Assembly: GCA_029990175.1 (NCBI GenBank) | Contig: JARKIP010000023.1 | Location: 25,191,501 to 25,255,500 of the forward strand | Length of the DNA stretch: 64,000 nt | Direction: 5' to 3' | From: Petunia secreta | Lineage: Eukaryota > Streptophyta > Magnoliopsida > Solanales > Solanaceae | Part shown: piece after piece, positions 44,221 to 55,584 of the stretch | Layout of the letters: each line of letters opens with the position of its first letter | Position numbering within the stretch: position 1 is the first letter of the stretch | Position numbers and translations under genes: made by a program | Notes under the pieces: generated by a model | What the model saw: only the letters and a program-made list of their open reading frames with translations | The model's database searches: none | What the model was told of the DNA's origin: nothing

Positions 44221-45207
44221 GTAAGTGTTTATATCCATTTCTTTGGAGGCACCTGGCCTCGTGGATTTTCTACCACGTGTTCCTTACGTGTGTAGCTGCC
44301 GATAGGCGTACTCCTTACGCCTTAGCTTTCGATTTACATTGTGTATTATATGTTATGTCCTGTTGTTGGTATTGCATTGAGGAACTGAGCATTGTACTCT
44401 GGCTGTGAGTTGGCATCTACTTCCCGGCTGTCGATGAGAGTCCCGCGCCGGTGAAGGGTTATTATTACATCACATTGCATTCATATGCATTACATTGCAT
44501 ATCATATTGGGTGCAGGAGTATTCCGCCCCAGGAGCAAGAGTATTCCACTCCATTGTATCATATTGAGGGTAGGAGTATTCCGCCCCAGGAGCAGGAGTA
44601 TTCCGCTCCATTGTATCATATTGAGGGTAGGAGGATTCCGCCCCAGGAGAGTGCAGGAGTATTCCGCCTCAGCTTTACATTATATCGGGTGCAGGAGTAT
44701 TCCGCCCCAAGAGAGTGCAGGAGTATTCCGCCTCTGGTTTATATTATATCGGGTGCAGGAGTATTCCGCCCCAGGAGCAGGAGTATTCCGCTCCAGTTGG
44801 TTATCAGATTGGATTCCCACCGAATGCAGGAGTATTCCGCTTCGGGATGGGATTATGGGCGTATGTGACCCTGTGCATTTCATTTCATATCATTTCATCT
44901 TATTTCATACCATTGTGTAGACTTACGATACATGACTACTGTTCTGCTTATATGTGCATTGCTTATTTGTTGATATGTTTTTGGCACGCATCCTTGGTTG
45001 AGTTTATAAGTTTCTTACGTGTTTCCGGTCGTTATCTGACTCTGTTTTTTTATATAATTTAAATAAAAGGAATTTGGTGTATCTATTTCTTTTCTCCCTG
45101 GCTAGCTATCCTATTCTTTAAGGTGGCTAGTCAGCCCCACTTATTGAGTCCTTTTGACTCACCCTTGTTTGTTGTTTGTTTCTTGTCTACCTATTTCGTT
45201 TCGGCAG
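44221..45207 (+). other. Candidate intron inside family-1 LTR (F, 5')
   Basis: AAG|GTAAGT donor and TTTCGGCAG acceptor enclosing 987 bp, including the minisatellite. It is equivalent to 2143-2964 in element A. The 3' LTR copy is 50761-51754. Confidence 0.5.
44508..44842 (+). repeat. LTR minisatellite (F, 5' LTR)
   Basis: About nine units of GCAGGAGTATTCCGC-type sequence with intervening catcatattgagggta or ttatatcgggt spacers. The copy in the 3' LTR (51048-51382) is identical in length, as expected for a young insertion. The overlapping frames in this region are artefacts. Confidence 0.85.
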
Positions 45208-45596
45208 GTTCGCTCCAGGATTGAGTTCGCCACGTTGTTCAGGAGCGAAGATGACTTCAGCTGTCAGGGTGAGCCAGCTTTTATTCCGGATGGCCACCAG
45301 TTTATTGTTAATTATTTCAGCTGCATTTTGCTCCCTCCAGGAGGTATATGTCTTCTTTTGTACTCTTAGATGTCGAGTCTGGATATCCCTAAACCTAGTA
45401 TGTTGGGTAGTCAGCTGTAATTTCTTTTGTACAGCTTAGAGGTATCAGTTTGTCTGTGTTTTGGTTTTAAGTCTTGTCCTTATTTATGAATTGTTATATT
45501 TATTTTCCTAATTTAATTTATAAGGGTTCGCCCGACGGGTCTAGGGAAGGATGTCGGGTGCCCGCACGGCCTAACCGGATTTCGGGTCGTGTCAGT

Positions 45597-45608
45597 TGGT
45601 ATCAGAGC
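45597..45608 (+). other. Primer-binding site of element F
   Basis: TGGTATCAGAGC, two bases after the 5' LTR. Confidence 0.9.
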
Positions 45609-48290
45609 TTCATGTTTAGAGTCTATCTAGACTAAGACAGTGTCTAGTAGAGTCTCGCTGATGAGTACGTAGACGTCCGTACTTATCTACGAGGGGCTAT
45701 GATGGCATTTAGGAAGTTTCACTTCATTCTTTTCGGATCGTGCGTTGGTCTAGGATTCAAAAGTATTTTTGTTAATTTGTTAATTCCTTCGTGGTAATTG
45801 TGAACTCTCGTGCAACAAATCAGCGAACGGTATGAGTTCAAGACGGAGCAGCCTGGCCTGGGGTTAGCACTGACGAAGCTTCGAGAGTTTTGATCGTGCT
45901 GACGATCTAGTTATGGAGGTCCCAACTGTACGACCTCGCGATGGGCAAGGGAGCGGGGCCTTGTAGTTCCCTTGGCTCTCTACGATGCTTTACGAGAATC
46001 TTGGCGACGCAGATACCGTAAGAACCTATTATTCGCTGGGCAACCTATCAGGTTGCTGCATGTGCAGACGTTTGATCTCAGGGAGCTCCTTTTTTGGTTC
46101 TTAATATTGCTGCAGTAAATTATATTCCGGAGGTAGTATGTGTTGTACCTCTAGTTATTCTGGCTGGTTAGCCAGCCGAGGTATCAGTTCGGTCCGAGTG
46201 CCTAAAGAGGTTGCATTATTTTACGCGGTTGAACCTTCCGATATTCTTAAGCAATGCATCAGATAAACCTCATGATTTTTTTTAAAAAAATAAAATAATG
46301 CCAGCGTATTCTTCAGGCTTTTGATTATATCAATCGGTATGGTGTTGATTATTCTTCTTTCCAGTTTCGGGGGTCCAGCTTTGAATTGGTGGGCCTCTCT
46401 CTTATCAGCTAACTTGGTTTGGTTTTTCTTCTAGATTCGTGGAAAAGTTCCTTTCGAGTGGCGAGCGAGATGGAAAGTGTCGCCAGTTTAAGTGGATTGG
46501 ACAGGGTAGCCTGTCAGATTCAGAATATGAGATTAAATTCTATAGAATGGCTGAATATGCGTTAGAACTAGTCCAGGAGCCTTTCGAGAGATTTAAAGAT
46601 TTATTGATAACCTTTCTTTTTCCTTGAGATCCTAGATAGCTCAAGAGATTGAGGTTGGGACTTTATTTGATGTCGTTGTTGATATTGCTTAAAGGTATTA
46701 GGCATACCATAAGTTAGAGCGAAAAGAGTTAGAGCGGGAGAGCATGAGATCTCGTGGCCCTAGTGGGTAACCAGGTTATTTCAGCTTGTGTCACTTGATT
46801 CTTAGAGTGCACCAGTAGCTCATCAAGATCAGATTCAGTCTTCTCTTTACAGCTATCAACAATCTTTGCAGCTTTCTTTTCAGCGAAAAGGTGTTATCAC
46901 TGTCGTGAGTCTAATTATCCTTTGAGGAATTTTCTCTTAATCTGGCAAGTAGGCAGTCGTCCTTTCTCTTGTCATCAAGCACCTGCTCAGTCGCAGGGAT
47001 TTTATTTAGATCTCAGTCATCCAGAGAAATGCAACGATCCAGTAAAGGTCAGGGCGTGCTGGCAGTTATTTTTCACAAGGTGCTTATCAGGGTAATGGCT
47101 CAGCTCAGCTGCAGAGGCAGTTCTATGAACTGCTAGTCTGGCAGGATGCTGAGGTATTCGATGTAGTAGACCCTGAGATTTCTTCTTCTCTTAAATATGT
47201 GTAAGCTTTGATTTTTCCAATCGATTTGGAAATGATTGTCTTATCATATTTCCATAGTTTCCTGGGATGGCATTTCTATTAAGAATCTGTTGCGGTAGAG
47301 GGGTGAGTTTCTGATACGATTTATTCCTGGCATTTATGAGACCCTACTAATTTATCTGATCTAAATATGAGAGATTTGACGGTGAGTATTGCTATTTCCT
47401 GCTTGGCATCCTGTCATGCCACCTTGTGTTATTATGTCAAGTTATTTTACCTCTCTCCTCGGAAATCAGTGTTGGTAGGATGATGGGATTCTTATTCATC
47501 ACCATCGGGAAGTGTCGTTGTTTCTTCCGGTGTAAAGTGGTTAGTAAGTAATACTCGATCTATGTGTCTCCTCTTGGTTCGAGACGCTAATAGAGTCATG
47601 TTATTCTATGAGCTTGTCTTAGTTATAAAAGGGTTTTCTGGTAAATTGTTAGAGTTTCCTTATTATTGGGAGATTAAATTAGCATGGATGTTGTTCCATA
47701 AAGCTTATTTAATATTTATTTCTTCGATTGTGATTCTTTGGCTAGCTTGACTCGGAAGTAGTCTAGATCTGGTAGCCAAGCAATAAGAAGATGAGCTTCC
47801 TGAAGCTCTAATTATTTCTATCCTCGATCCATTTCCATTTCTTCTTCGTCTGACACTCGTGAGCTTGGGCGATTGGTAGCCGCTTGTGGCATTCCCTGTG
47901 TTGAGCTAGAGTACGTGTTATTGTAGACGGGTAAGCATATTATTGTTTTGTATATCAGTTTATCCGGGTATCCATTCCCATGTATAGTATAGTGTTGGTT
48001 CTGTTTTTGCGGATCATCCAGTTTCAGGGGAAACTCTGCCGAAATTTTTATATAGAAGTATCATCCATCAGGCGGCGGTGTTTACGGCAAAGGTATGGAG
48101 TTGTGAACTTGAGAGTTGCAGCTGTTTGGTAACTCGAAAGAATAGTTGGTAGCTTAGGTCCGCCTACGTTCAGCTTTTAGCTAAATCCTCTTTAGTCCAG
48201 CAGGCTGTGCGAGGATGATTATTCCTATTCAAATGGCTGCATGAGTTAGTGCTTTAAGTGGAGGAGTCTTCCTCCAAATACTGAATGATA
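45609..48290 (+). pseudogene. Decayed gag region of element F
   Basis: Colinear with 3369-6110 of element A. The best piece is 46439-46627: RQFKWIGQGSLSDSEYEIKF then YRMAEYALELVQEPFERF, a recognisable Ty3-gypsy gag segment. It is followed by EVGTLFDVVVDIA-like sequence and a zinc-knuckle remnant near 46890-46990. The rest is non-coding. The two copies share many stops, so the decay preceded the spread of the family. Confidence 0.6.
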
Positions 48291-48299
48291 ATACCAAAT

Positions 48300-48860
48300 C
48301 TCTAAGGCATTGGTACCACTTTTGTCACGACTCAACCTAGGGCCATGACACTAAACTCACTATTAATCTATTAATGCCAGAGATAAGCTGGCAACCTGAT
48401 CATATATACGTACCTATTTGCTGAAAGCATAAATTCTGGAAAGATGACACCACTTTAACTTTCTGGCAATTAGAACATTGAGCCACAAATTTTGCTATGT
48501 CACACTTCTTTCCATCCCACTAATAAATCTGTTCAAGATCATGGTACATCTTAGTTGAACCCGGATGGACAGTGTATTTAGAACAATGTGCCTCTATCAT
48601 AATCTGTCCACGTAAATTTGCAATATCAGGAGCACAAAGTCTATCTTTATACATGGGAAAAACCGTCAGTAGTAACCTTGTATGGTGACTCCATTTTTCT
48701 TCTGGCTATCTGTTTGTATTCAACTAGAACTGGATCCTCATACTGACGCTGTTTTACTTCATGAAAATTTAGAGTTGAAGGTCTAGTCCAGCTTGTCGAT
48801 AATCCATCATTGGTATATATATCTCTTTCACACCTCAACTCTTTGAGAAGTTACTTTAGC
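48300..48860 (-). pseudogene. Antisense integrase fragment inside element F
   Basis: Homologous to 6112-6660 of element A. The - strand frame 48838-48647 reads STLNFHEVKQRQYEDPVLVE then RRKMESPYKVTTDG. Past frameshifts it continues with the zinc-binding part of a gypsy integrase and an LTR-end/primer-site scar near 48330. It is older than the insertion because both copies have it. Confidence 0.65.
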
Positions 48861-49592
48861 ATTGTAAGTTCTCATGTAATCAACTTTGTTGCTGGTATTC
48901 TGCCTTAGCTGAAAGTCCAACTACATGTATCTTTTATATTTACTTTTTCAAGTCATAATAATTCCAATTCAAAGACAATACCCTAAAGTAGATGTTCAAT
49001 CTGAAGATCATTCCTGGTCTGGATCAGACTATCCAGTAGTATTTACATGATCCTTATCTTTCTATGATAGACCCTGTTTAGATGAGCCTTTGACAAACAT
49101 TGGGATATGAGTAGCTACATTCCCACAAGGAGCTTGCAGAAGAACACTAACATCAGCTGAGATATTGTATAGTGCATTCGTAAAAATAATATAGCTTGCA
49201 TCAAATCTTCTATAGTGAGTGGTGACAAGGTACTTCAAAAGTTTCCCTTATTGCATCAAGTGTGAGCTAATTCCTAGTTCCATCAATTTGTTCTATATCG
49301 AAAGGTATATCGAAGAGGTAATTATCGGCTGAATCATGTTAACCCATTCAAAATTTCGGGTATTTTTGTTTCGAAAATATAGAACTCTTCTCTCATGATC
49401 GAGGAAGGGTCAGCTTAATCGGAATAAGTTTGGTAATGATGTGATAATATTATCCAGATATGTTTTATTCGAAAAGTACAATGCGCGTAATATAATTCTG
49501 ATCCTATAATCAGGAAATAATGCCCGTGGAGTAGCTCATGAAGGTCGTGCAAGTTCTTTTGCTATATGTGCAAATTCTTCTTTAGATTTAGG

Positions 49593-49612
49593 CTCGTTCG
49601 AGGACGAACGAG
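49593..49612 (+). other. Perfect hairpin before the polypurine tract (F)
   Basis: The same 20 bases as at 7421-7440: an 8-bp stem with an AGGA loop. Confidence 0.8.
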
Positions 49613-49630
49613 AGTTTAAGTAGAGGAGAA

Positions 49631-52142
49631 TGAAACGACCTCGGTCAGTCGTTTTAGAAGTTAGGACTCCAATTGACGTGCCGATAATTTTAAAATATTC
49701 GTAATGTCCATTAGGACCTGTCTGTAAAATTTGAGCTAAATCAGAACTCGTTTGGTAGGTATTGGAAAAATGTGTCAGTTTTTATTGGCGATAAATATTA
49801 AAAAGAGATTTTCGAGCTCGGTTTTGCCGAATGAGCTCTGTTTCGAAATCCGAAAGCGCCGTTAGGTTCGTATGATTATTTGAGATTTTTGTAAACTTTC
49901 GAAGTGAATTTTGATATTGTTCGGCTAGTTTCCGCTAAAATGCCGAAAGTTAAATAATTTGACTTCTTTATATTAAATTCCCATCTTGAGTTTCGGGAGT
50001 CCGATTTGAAATCCGTCTTTGCGAGTATGTTACATATATTTTGTATAACTTGTATGCAAAAGTTGGAATTGTTTCGAATATCGTAGGGTTCCATTTTAAT
50101 TTTCATCGCGAAAAGAAAAAAAAAGAAAATAAAATAAAAAAACAAAAAAAAAGGAAAAAGACAAAAAAAATTTAAATGAATGGCGGTGGTGAAGATGAGC
50201 ATATAAGCTCATCTTCATTAAGTGAAGCAGCAAAACAAACAGAAACATGGAAACAGAGAAAATGGAAAACACGCAGGGGAAAAATGCCAGAAAATAAGAA
50301 AAGGGGGCCGGAGAAAAGTAGAATTTTCACCCTGAAACATTCATGTAATGATCCTAATATATTATTTGAGTTTATTACGTGTGTTTGAATCTGTTTTAAC
50401 GGTAAAAATAGGGATATTAGACATCGCCCTAATGACGTAAATTGATAGTTTAAAGGGTCAAATGGACCCCGATAATGAAATTAATTATATATTCGTACTC
50501 AGTGCATTATGGGCAACATATAAATGTAATTTATTTGGGGTTTGGTTATGTCACCATAAACCCTGTACATAGGCATGGCCTGTGTATTGCGTATGCGAAT
50601 AGGGTATCAGGTTCCTACCTGGATTGCCCTAAGATGTGAGGAATGAAGCCTTTAGCCTAATGTGATATAATTTTATGCTTATTGGACACAGTGGGATCGT
50701 TTGGCAATGAATCCAAAGGACAAAGCAGTTATTGAGTGGCTGTACTAACTTTGTCACAAGGTAAGTGTTTATATCCATTTCTTTGGAGGCACCTGGCCTC
50801 GTGGATTTTCTACCACGTGTTCCTTACGTGTGTAGCTGCCGATAGGCGTACTCCTTACGCCTTAGCTTTCGATTTACATTGTGTATTATATGTTATGTCC
50901 TGTTGTTGGTATTGCATTGAGGAACTGAGCATTGTACTCTGGCTGTGAGTTGGCATCTACTTCCCGGCTGTCGATGAGAGTCCCGCGCCGGTGAAGGGTT
51001 ATTATTACATCACATTGCATTCATATGCATTACATTGCATATCATATTGGGTGCAGGAGTATTCCGCCCCAGGAGCAAGAGTATTCCACTCCATTGTATC
51101 ATATTGAGGGTAGGAGTATTCCGCCCCAGGAGCAGGAGTATTCCGCTCCATTGTATCATATTGAGGGTAGGAGGATTCCGCCCCAGGAGAGTGCAGGAGT
51201 ATTCCGCCTCAGCTTTACATTATATCGGGTGCAGGAGTATTCCGCCCCAAGAGAGTGCAGGAGTATTCCGCCTCTGGTTTATATTATATCGGGTGCAGGA
51301 GTATTCCGCCCCAGGAGCAGGAGTATTCCGCTCCAGTTGGTTATCAGATTGGATTCCCACCGAATGCAGGAGTATTCCGCTTCGGGATGGGATTATGGGC
51401 GTATGTGACCCTGTGCATTTCATTTCATATCATTTCATCTTATTTCATACCATTGTGTAGACTTACGATACATGACTACTGTTCTGCTTATATGTGCATT
51501 GCTTATTTGTTGATATGTTTTTGGCACGCATCCTTGGTTGAGTTTATAAGTTTCTTACGTGTTTCCGGTCGTTATCTGACTCTGTTTTTTTATATAATTT
51601 AAATAAAAGGAATTTGGTGTATCTATTTCTTTTCTCCCTGGCTAGCTATCCTATTCTTTAAGGTGGCTAGTCAGCCCCACTTATTGAGTCCTTTTGACTC
51701 ACCCTTGTTTGTTGTTTGTTGTTTGTTTCTTGTCTACCTATTTCGTTTCGGCAGGTTCGCTCCAGGATTGAGTTCGCCACGTTGTTCAGGAGCGAAGATG
51801 ACTTCAGCTGTCAGGGTGAGCCAGCTTTTATTCCGGATGGCCACCAGTTTATTGTTAATTATTTCAGCTGCATTTTGCTCCCTCCAGGAGGTATATGTCT
51901 TCTTTTGTACTCTTAGATGTCGAGTCTGGATAACCCTAAACCTAGTATGTTGGGTAGTCAGCTGTAATTTCTTTTGTACAGCTTAGAGGTATCAGTTTGT
52001 CTGTGTGTTTGGTTTTAAGTGTTGTCCTTATTTATGAATTGTTATATTTATTTTCCTAATTTAATTTATAAGGGTTCGCCTGACGGGTCTAGGGAAGGAT
52101 GTCGGGTGCCCGCACGGCCTAACCGGATTCCGGGTCGTGTCA
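49631..52142 (+). repeat. 3' LTR of element F
   Basis: 2512 bp and nearly identical to 43087-45594. Differences cluster in the first 550 bp, plus a 7-bp expansion of the gtttgtt run near 51720. The first candidate splice donor of the leader (cag|gtaatg) has become catgtaatg here (50341). Confidence 0.95.
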
Positions 52143-52147
52143 TGCTG

Positions 52148-52350
52148 TTGGGGCTACTGTTGTTGGTTCCTCCAAGGGACCTTTGAACAATAAGGTTAGG
52201 GTGTTTAGGCAGCAAATTGATATGCAAGTTGTTGAGATTAAGAGGTTGGAGGTAGAGAGAGACTTCTGGAAAGCTGAAGCTGCTAATACAAAAGAAACAA
52301 ACGAATGGATGCTTCAAAAAATGTTTGACCTGTTGCAGGACAAGACTTAA
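52148..52350 (+). pseudogene. Extra 3' ORF of the copia element, 3' part
   Basis: Continues the frame cut at 43086. Omitting F and one duplication, the codons join without a shift (VTAA then VGATVVGSSKG). The segment reads VFRQQIDMQVVEIKRLEVER then FWKAEAANTKETNEWMLQ, a coiled coil ending at LLQDKT-stop near 52350. Confidence 0.75.
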
Positions 52351-52834
52351 GGACCTGGTCCTTCCACCACCTGAAACCCAAAACCTTGTAGCCATCTTCT
52401 GACCAGTGGGATTTAGAGTAGTTCTAGTTGCCTAGCCCTCTTATCTTTAGTTTTTGATTAGTTTAGCAGTACTTACTTAGTCTGTTTCCCCTGGTTGAAA
52501 TATTTTTGTTAATGATGAATTATCTTCGATGGCTAATATCATTTTTATGCAGCTGTTTTATGTCAAACTATGCTTGCATCTTGAGTTGCCTTAATGGCTA
52601 TGTGTTGCTTGTTCTTTTGCTTGATAAATTCTAATACAACCTTTTCAATGATGCCAAAAGGGGGAAGAGTAAGTATGATTTTGCTTGTGATATTTATAAC
52701 CAGTTTAAAGAACATGATCCTTAATGATGAAATTGATTTCTGCTAATGTGGCTTTTAAGTTGAAAATTGTGGTTTTTGACATTAAGGATGTGGAGTAAAG
52801 TTTATGAGTTTGTCATCATCAAAAAGGGAGAAAA
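52351..52834 (+). other. 3' untranslated region and polypurine tract of the copia element
   Basis: Non-coding, ending tcatcatcaaaaagggagaaaa, the usual polypurine context of SIRE-type copia elements (tract 52820-52834). Confidence 0.65.
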
Positions 52835-53669
52835 TATTAGCTTGAATAAGCTTGGAAGTTTTGACTGATGGCGAAGCAACAGATCCAAGGACTTGTTCCT
52901 TTGGATCACTGCAGCTGAATAAATAATTATGCAAAATCTTTTAAGCGGGAACATTAAGTGTTATCTTAAATTCTAATGTTAATCTTAATAATCATGCAGA
53001 GATGTATGAGATAAGAAAAGATTGCATAAGATTGGGATAAGGCTTGAAAATAAGCAAGGAATTCAATTAGGATAAAGCTTTAAGATAAGCAAGGAATTCA
53101 ATTAGGACTCTAACACTTGAAGGGATTTAGAATTCTGATTTCTCAAGATTTCTCAAGTATTCAAGGCTATAAATTGAGAAGTATTTTAGTTGTTGAAGAT
53201 ACACGCAAATATAGAGAGTTTAGGGCAGCAACATAGAAGACATTCTAAATTGTATTTAAGCAGTCGTCTAGCTACAGAGAACTAAGTGAAGAACCTGTCC
53301 CTTAGGATTAAGTTTATATTGTTCTCAGTCTTAGTTCATCTGTAGAAAGATCATTCGAGTTGTACTAATTACATTCATATTTCTGTAAGAGTACACATCA
53401 TTCAAGTCTTGTACTTGGAGAAACTTCACTGATTTTGAAAAGGGTCGCTATAGGATTAGAGTTAGTCCTAGGTTATTAAGAAGGTAGTCTTGTAACCAAG
53501 TGAATCTTTAAAATAGTAAAGTTGAAATCCTACTTGAGAGAGTAGGTCATGATTTTTTGATCCCCAGTTAATAGGGATTTTCCACGCTAAAATTTTGTGT
53601 TCATTTACTTACTTTTACTTATTCCGCAATTAATCAGTAAGGAAACACATATAGGGAACTGGTCCTTCA
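52835..53669 (+). repeat. 3' LTR of the copia element
   Basis: Starts TATTAGCTTGAATAAGC (the expected TG is mutated) and ends GGTCCTTCA. Compared with the 5' copy it has a tandem duplication of about 35 bp (53035-53105, ataagc.aggaattcaattagg twice). The two LTRs differ by several per cent, so this insertion is clearly older than element F inside it. Confidence 0.75.
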
Positions 53670-54010
53670 GTAGTGGTGTGTCTTGGGAAATATCACAAGC
53701 CGATCTTACATGAACCTAGTCACAATGAGAGTTAGGCGAGTGTTCATTACAAAGCCGCTACGGGCGATAAAAATAACTAACTAAGCTAATCCTTAGGAGA
53801 TAGTCCCCGGTATGCAGATAGGTTGTCTTCAGGTTTTGTTTGTCAAAGTCCCCAGTTAAAAAGCATTGAGTCAAAAGCTGACTACATTAACTCCCTCTGC
53901 ATCCCCTCAGTGATCGGGTGTGAAAAGTGAAGACCCGAGCACTGTGTATCATTCCTTCCGCTTCCTAAAAATGTCAAGCAAAGAAAAATTAAGGGTACCG
54001 TACCTCAATG
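53670..54010. other. Spacer of the outer Tat-like element
   Basis: Non-coding DNA between the copia 3' LTR and the C-terminus of the - strand integrase. The first ten bases (gtagtggtgt) also follow the 5' LTR at 35932, so the copia boundary is uncertain by that much. Confidence 0.45.
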
Positions 54011-54643
54011 TCAAAAATAATAGCGCTTTAAGTTGGAGATATTCCAATTTAAAGGCTCTTTCTTGCTTCGGAGATTTTCTAGTCGATAAGATCCTTTTCC
54101 TACGATGGCCTTAATTCGATAAGGCCCTTCTCAATTAGCAGCCGAATTTCCTGCATTCTTCTCCTTGGTTGTTTGATTTATAGCCCTTAGTACATAATCA
54201 CTAACCTTAAAAGCTATGAATTTAGCCTTCCTATTCAAGTAAGCTTCGATCTGTCGCTTGTGGGCTAACAACCGAACCAAAACTATTTCCCTTCGGCCTT
54301 TAAGCAAATCCAATTCTACGCGCATAGCTTGTTGATTTGACTCCTCGGTTGCATGAGCATATCGAAGGCAAGTCTTGACAATCTCCACAGGAATTAATAA
54401 TCAATCCCATAAGCGAGGAAAAATGGAGTTTCACCAGTACTATTTTTCTCAGTAGTTCGCAATGCCCATAATACTCTGGGCAGCTCATCGGACCACGAGC
54501 CTTTGACTTCATTTATCCTCTTCTTAAGATTTTCTATGATTATTCTATTCGAGGACTGAAGCTATCCATTAGCACTGGGGTGATAAGGTGTCGAGATCAC
54601 TCTTTTAATTCCCCACTTTGCAAAGAAAGTAGTAACTGCCGAA
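54011..54643 (-). pseudogene. Tat-lineage Ty3/gypsy integrase C-terminal half
   Basis: From 54643 leftward on the - strand: SAVTTFFAKWGIKRVISTPY, HPSANG, a TAG stop where the family has GQ, then SSNR. Next comes SWSDELPRVLWALRTTEKNS with TGETPF, and LDLLKGRREIVLVRLLAHKR then FKVSDYVLRAI. It ends EGPYRIKAIVGKGSYRLENL and NLKRYYF-stop at 54011. These are the second half of the catalytic core and the C-terminal domain of a plant gypsy integrase of the Tat/Athila type. Frameshifts lie near 54390 and 54500. The 5' part is cut off by the LTR of element D, and the remainder must lie beyond the window. Confidence 0.8.
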
Positions 54644-55463
54644 TGTCGCATCCTATTTCTACCCAAACTGGTTACAGTTCGAAATAGGGCTCGACTTAGT
54701 GGGTAACACACGGGTAAAGAGTTGGAGTCGCCGCCTAACATATTTTTTAACTAGGCGTATTAGGGCACCTATTTTGTTTCTAGCCAGTTTTACAATTAAC
54801 TCTTAGACTTAGTCTTCGAACCAGAAATCTAGGTAAGGGTTGAAGTTAACCCGAGAGAAAGGGGTTAGGCACCTTTCGGGCTCCACCACATGTGTTTACC
54901 AGCCGGACTTTAAATTGGGATTCAAACTAAAACTAAGCAATGTACAAGTTAAATTAAATTTAAACAAGAAGGCCCTATTCTACTAATTCTCCTTCCTTAG
55001 AGAATTGTACCTAGCAAAATTCAACAAATTAGTTAGTTTATCAAAATGAAATAATAATTATTAAATAAAAATAATAAAATTCGAAAAAGTTATTCTCATG
55101 GGTGTCGTCTTCGAGATTCACTCATCCAAATATGCCTCGCAAAGAATATAAAAATAAGTTAGTAAAAATAATAATAAAGAAGTAATTGATAATAATGATA
55201 ATAATAATAATAATAATGTTAATATAATAATAATACTGATAATAATAATAATTAATAATGAAAGTAATTGATAATAATGATAATAATAATAATAACAATG
55301 TTAATATTAATAATAATAATGATATTAATAATAATTAAAAATAAAGGGGAAAAGGATTTTTATAGAAATGTAGTCTTTTCGTAATTCCACCGCGATGTAC
55401 CTCGCAAAAATATAAAAAAAAATAAGTTAGTGAATAATAATAATATTAAAAATAATAAAAATG

Positions 55464-55508
<45 letters not shown>

Positions 55509-55553
55509 GTAATAATAATAATGACAATAAGAGTAATAATAATAATAGTAACG

Positions 55554-55584
<31 letters not shown>

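Larger units (their letters stand above)
43087..45594 (+). repeat. 5' LTR of element F
   Basis: 2508 bp, from TGAAACGACC to GTGTCA. It carries a palindromic TATA box (43650-43677), candidate intron sites (44221 and 45207) and a minisatellite (44508-44842). Confidence 0.95.
43087..52142 (+). mobile_element. Complete family-1 LTR retrotransposon F
   Basis: LTRs at 43087-45594 and 49631-52142, a primer-binding site at 45597-45608 and a polypurine tract at 49613-49630. It is flanked by the perfect 5-bp duplication tgctg (43082-43086 and 52143-52147). The two LTRs look about 99% identical by eye, so this is the youngest datable insertion in the window. The interior is colinear with that of element A: decayed gag and an antisense integrase piece, with no usable pol. 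It must have been moved by proteins from elsewhere. Confidence 0.95.
35275..53669 (+). mobile_element. SIRE-like Ty1/copia element, 5'-truncated, interrupted by element F
   Basis: Terminal repeats are at 35275-35931 (left end lost) and 52835-53669. Between them come gag, protease, integrase, reverse transcriptase, RNase H and an additional 3' ORF. The order integrase before reverse transcriptase defines Ty1/copia. The extra ORF after RNase H and the polypurine tract at 52820-52834 (CAAAAAGGGAGAAAA) fit the SIRE/Maximus lineage. The extra ORF is split by the family-1 element F. All coding parts are broken, so the element is dead. It lies at the end of the antisense extra ORF of the Tat element. 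Confidence 0.85.
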
